A stretch of 51,006 nt of DNA from Clostridia bacterium (GTDB lineage Bacteria > Bacillota > Clostridia > Christensenellales > Borkfalkiaceae), in assembly GCA_021204625.1 (NCBI GenBank), contig JAJPZA010000141.1:1-51006 (forward strand), given 5' to 3'. Shown piece by piece: positions 50,641 to 51,006 of this stretch. Each line of letters starts with the position of its first letter. Positions within the stretch are counted from its first letter, which is position 1. The position numbers and the translations under genes were made by a program. Under the pieces are notes generated by a model that saw only the letters and a program-made list of their open reading frames with translations, searched no databases and had not been told where the DNA came from.

Positions 50641-50730
50641 ATGGATTATGTTGGTGTGCAAGGGCGGCAGAATACGGTTCGCTGCTTCACGTCATGGTTT
50701 GCGGCTGTAAATAAGGAGAGGGAGACATAA
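50641..50730 (+). CDS. Possible small protein of 29 residues
   Basis: ATG 50641 follows GGGGAG at an ideal 8-nt distance and opens a 29-residue frame (MDYVGVQGRQ, then NTVRCFTSWFAAVNKERET) ending at TAA 50728-50730, which lies in the loop of the terminator 50720-50748. It contains a central amphipathic stretch and one cysteine and has no recognised family. The good ribosome site and the tight terminator support translation; the short length does not allow more. No clear promoter is seen upstream. Confidence 0.4.
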   Translation: MDYVGVQGRQNTVRCFTSWFAAVNKERET

Positions 50731-50748
50731 ACGTCTCCCTTGTTTTTT
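50720..50748 (+). terminator. Terminator after the small frame
   Basis: GGGAGAC (50720-50726) and GTCTCCC (50733-50739), then ttgtttttt. Confidence 0.88.
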
Positions 50749-50771
50749 ATATGGCATTTCCGGCCCCGGCC

Positions 50772-50818
50772 GGCCCCGGCCGGGCCTTGCCGGTCCATCT
50801 TGCCGGGGTGGCTTTTTT
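50772..50818 (+). terminator. GC-rich hairpin with T-run near the window end
   Basis: GGCCCCGGC (50772-50780) can pair with GCCGGGGTGGC (50802-50812), followed by tttttt. An extra GGCCCCGGC copy lies just before (50762-50770). The remaining 190 bp to the window end are AT-rich with no supported gene. Confidence 0.55.
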
Positions 50819-51006
50819 GTCATATGGTAAAATATCAGGTCCGGGCGGGAAGCGTGGGAAAAAGACCGGTTTCAAGGGATGCTGTAATATTTTTTGAATT
50901 TAGACATATGACAAAAACCTGTTGATTATTTTAATCGCAATAAGAAAAATTTGGGCATATAGTCGGGATTTTTTTCTAATTTTCACCCAACTGCCATATT
51001 AAAACA

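Noticed and set aside
50762-50800. GC-rich GGCCCCGGC copies as a mobile element end
   Set aside because: Only two adjacent copies exist and the sequence is explained by a terminator stem with slippage-type repetition.

Overview
The window is a stretch of chromosome from an anaerobic Gram-positive bacterium, most likely class Clostridia. Grounds: an oxygen-sensitive class III ribonucleotide reductase (nrdD/nrdG), the redox repressor Rex, a ferrous-iron FeoA-FeoA-FeoB system with the small Cys-rich FeoB-associated protein typical of Firmicutes, AGGAGG-type ribosome binding sites and near-consensus TTGACA/17/TATAAT promoters. Family and species cannot be read from the sequence with confidence. 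Housekeeping genes are moderately GC-rich; two segments (about 9.3-16.4 kb and 22.4-26.7 kb) are visibly AT-richer and carry defence genes.

Layout. 1-9.2 kb: a sirtuin-like C-terminal fragment, a microbial PARG-type ADP-ribose glycohydrolase, the feo operon, an aspartate-type aminotransferase, a small P-loop protein and threonine synthase (thrC). 9.2-13.8 kb: two tandem AbiEi/AbiEii type IV toxin-antitoxin operons, bounded on the left by the intact 3' end of thrC and on the right by a diverged copy of the same 3' end, so this is a small island at thrC. 13.8-16.4 kb: an Abi_2 (AbiD/F-like HEPN) gene with a structured RNA upstream and a shorter related hairpin downstream; the gene is split by a 1,160-bp IS630-family element inserted at TA. 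16.5-22.4 kb: an HELSH membrane protein, a probable antisense-oriented small RNA, trpS, a DUF5685-type gene overlapping a J-like/Cys-tail gene, an alpha/beta hydrolase and a membrane protein. 22.5-26.7 kb: a two-gene type IIS restriction-modification system (double-domain adenine methylase plus AlwI-family nuclease). 26.7-33.4 kb: rlmD-type rRNA methylase, aldo/keto reductase, AlbA_2/HATPase protein, PaaI-like thioesterase, Bcp peroxiredoxin and glycerol kinase. 33.4-34.2 kb: a gene-free cluster of nested repeats. 34.2-36.4 kb (minus): RimK-like ATP-grasp ligase and MscS channel. 36.6-41.1 kb: HNH nuclease, then nrdD-nrdG-dut, a nucleotide-precursor cluster whose promoter carries an NrdR box and a run of DnaA boxes. 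41.4-51 kb: a small membrane protein and a decayed gene (minus), ROK kinase, Rex, a small membrane protein, a single-subunit RND transporter overlapping kptA, a DegV protein and a likely 29-residue small ORF.

Functional links: feoAAB with its Cys-rich partner imports Fe2+ under anoxia; nrdD, nrdG and dut jointly supply dNTPs and keep dUTP low; Rex is likely to tune fermentative metabolism; the abiE, abiF and R-M loci form two separate defence patches. The most interesting items are the abiF-type gene flanked by two related RNA hairpins, the thrC-bounded abiE island, two candidate small RNAs, and the 33.4-34.2 kb repeat cluster that runs into the stop codon of the ATP-grasp gene.
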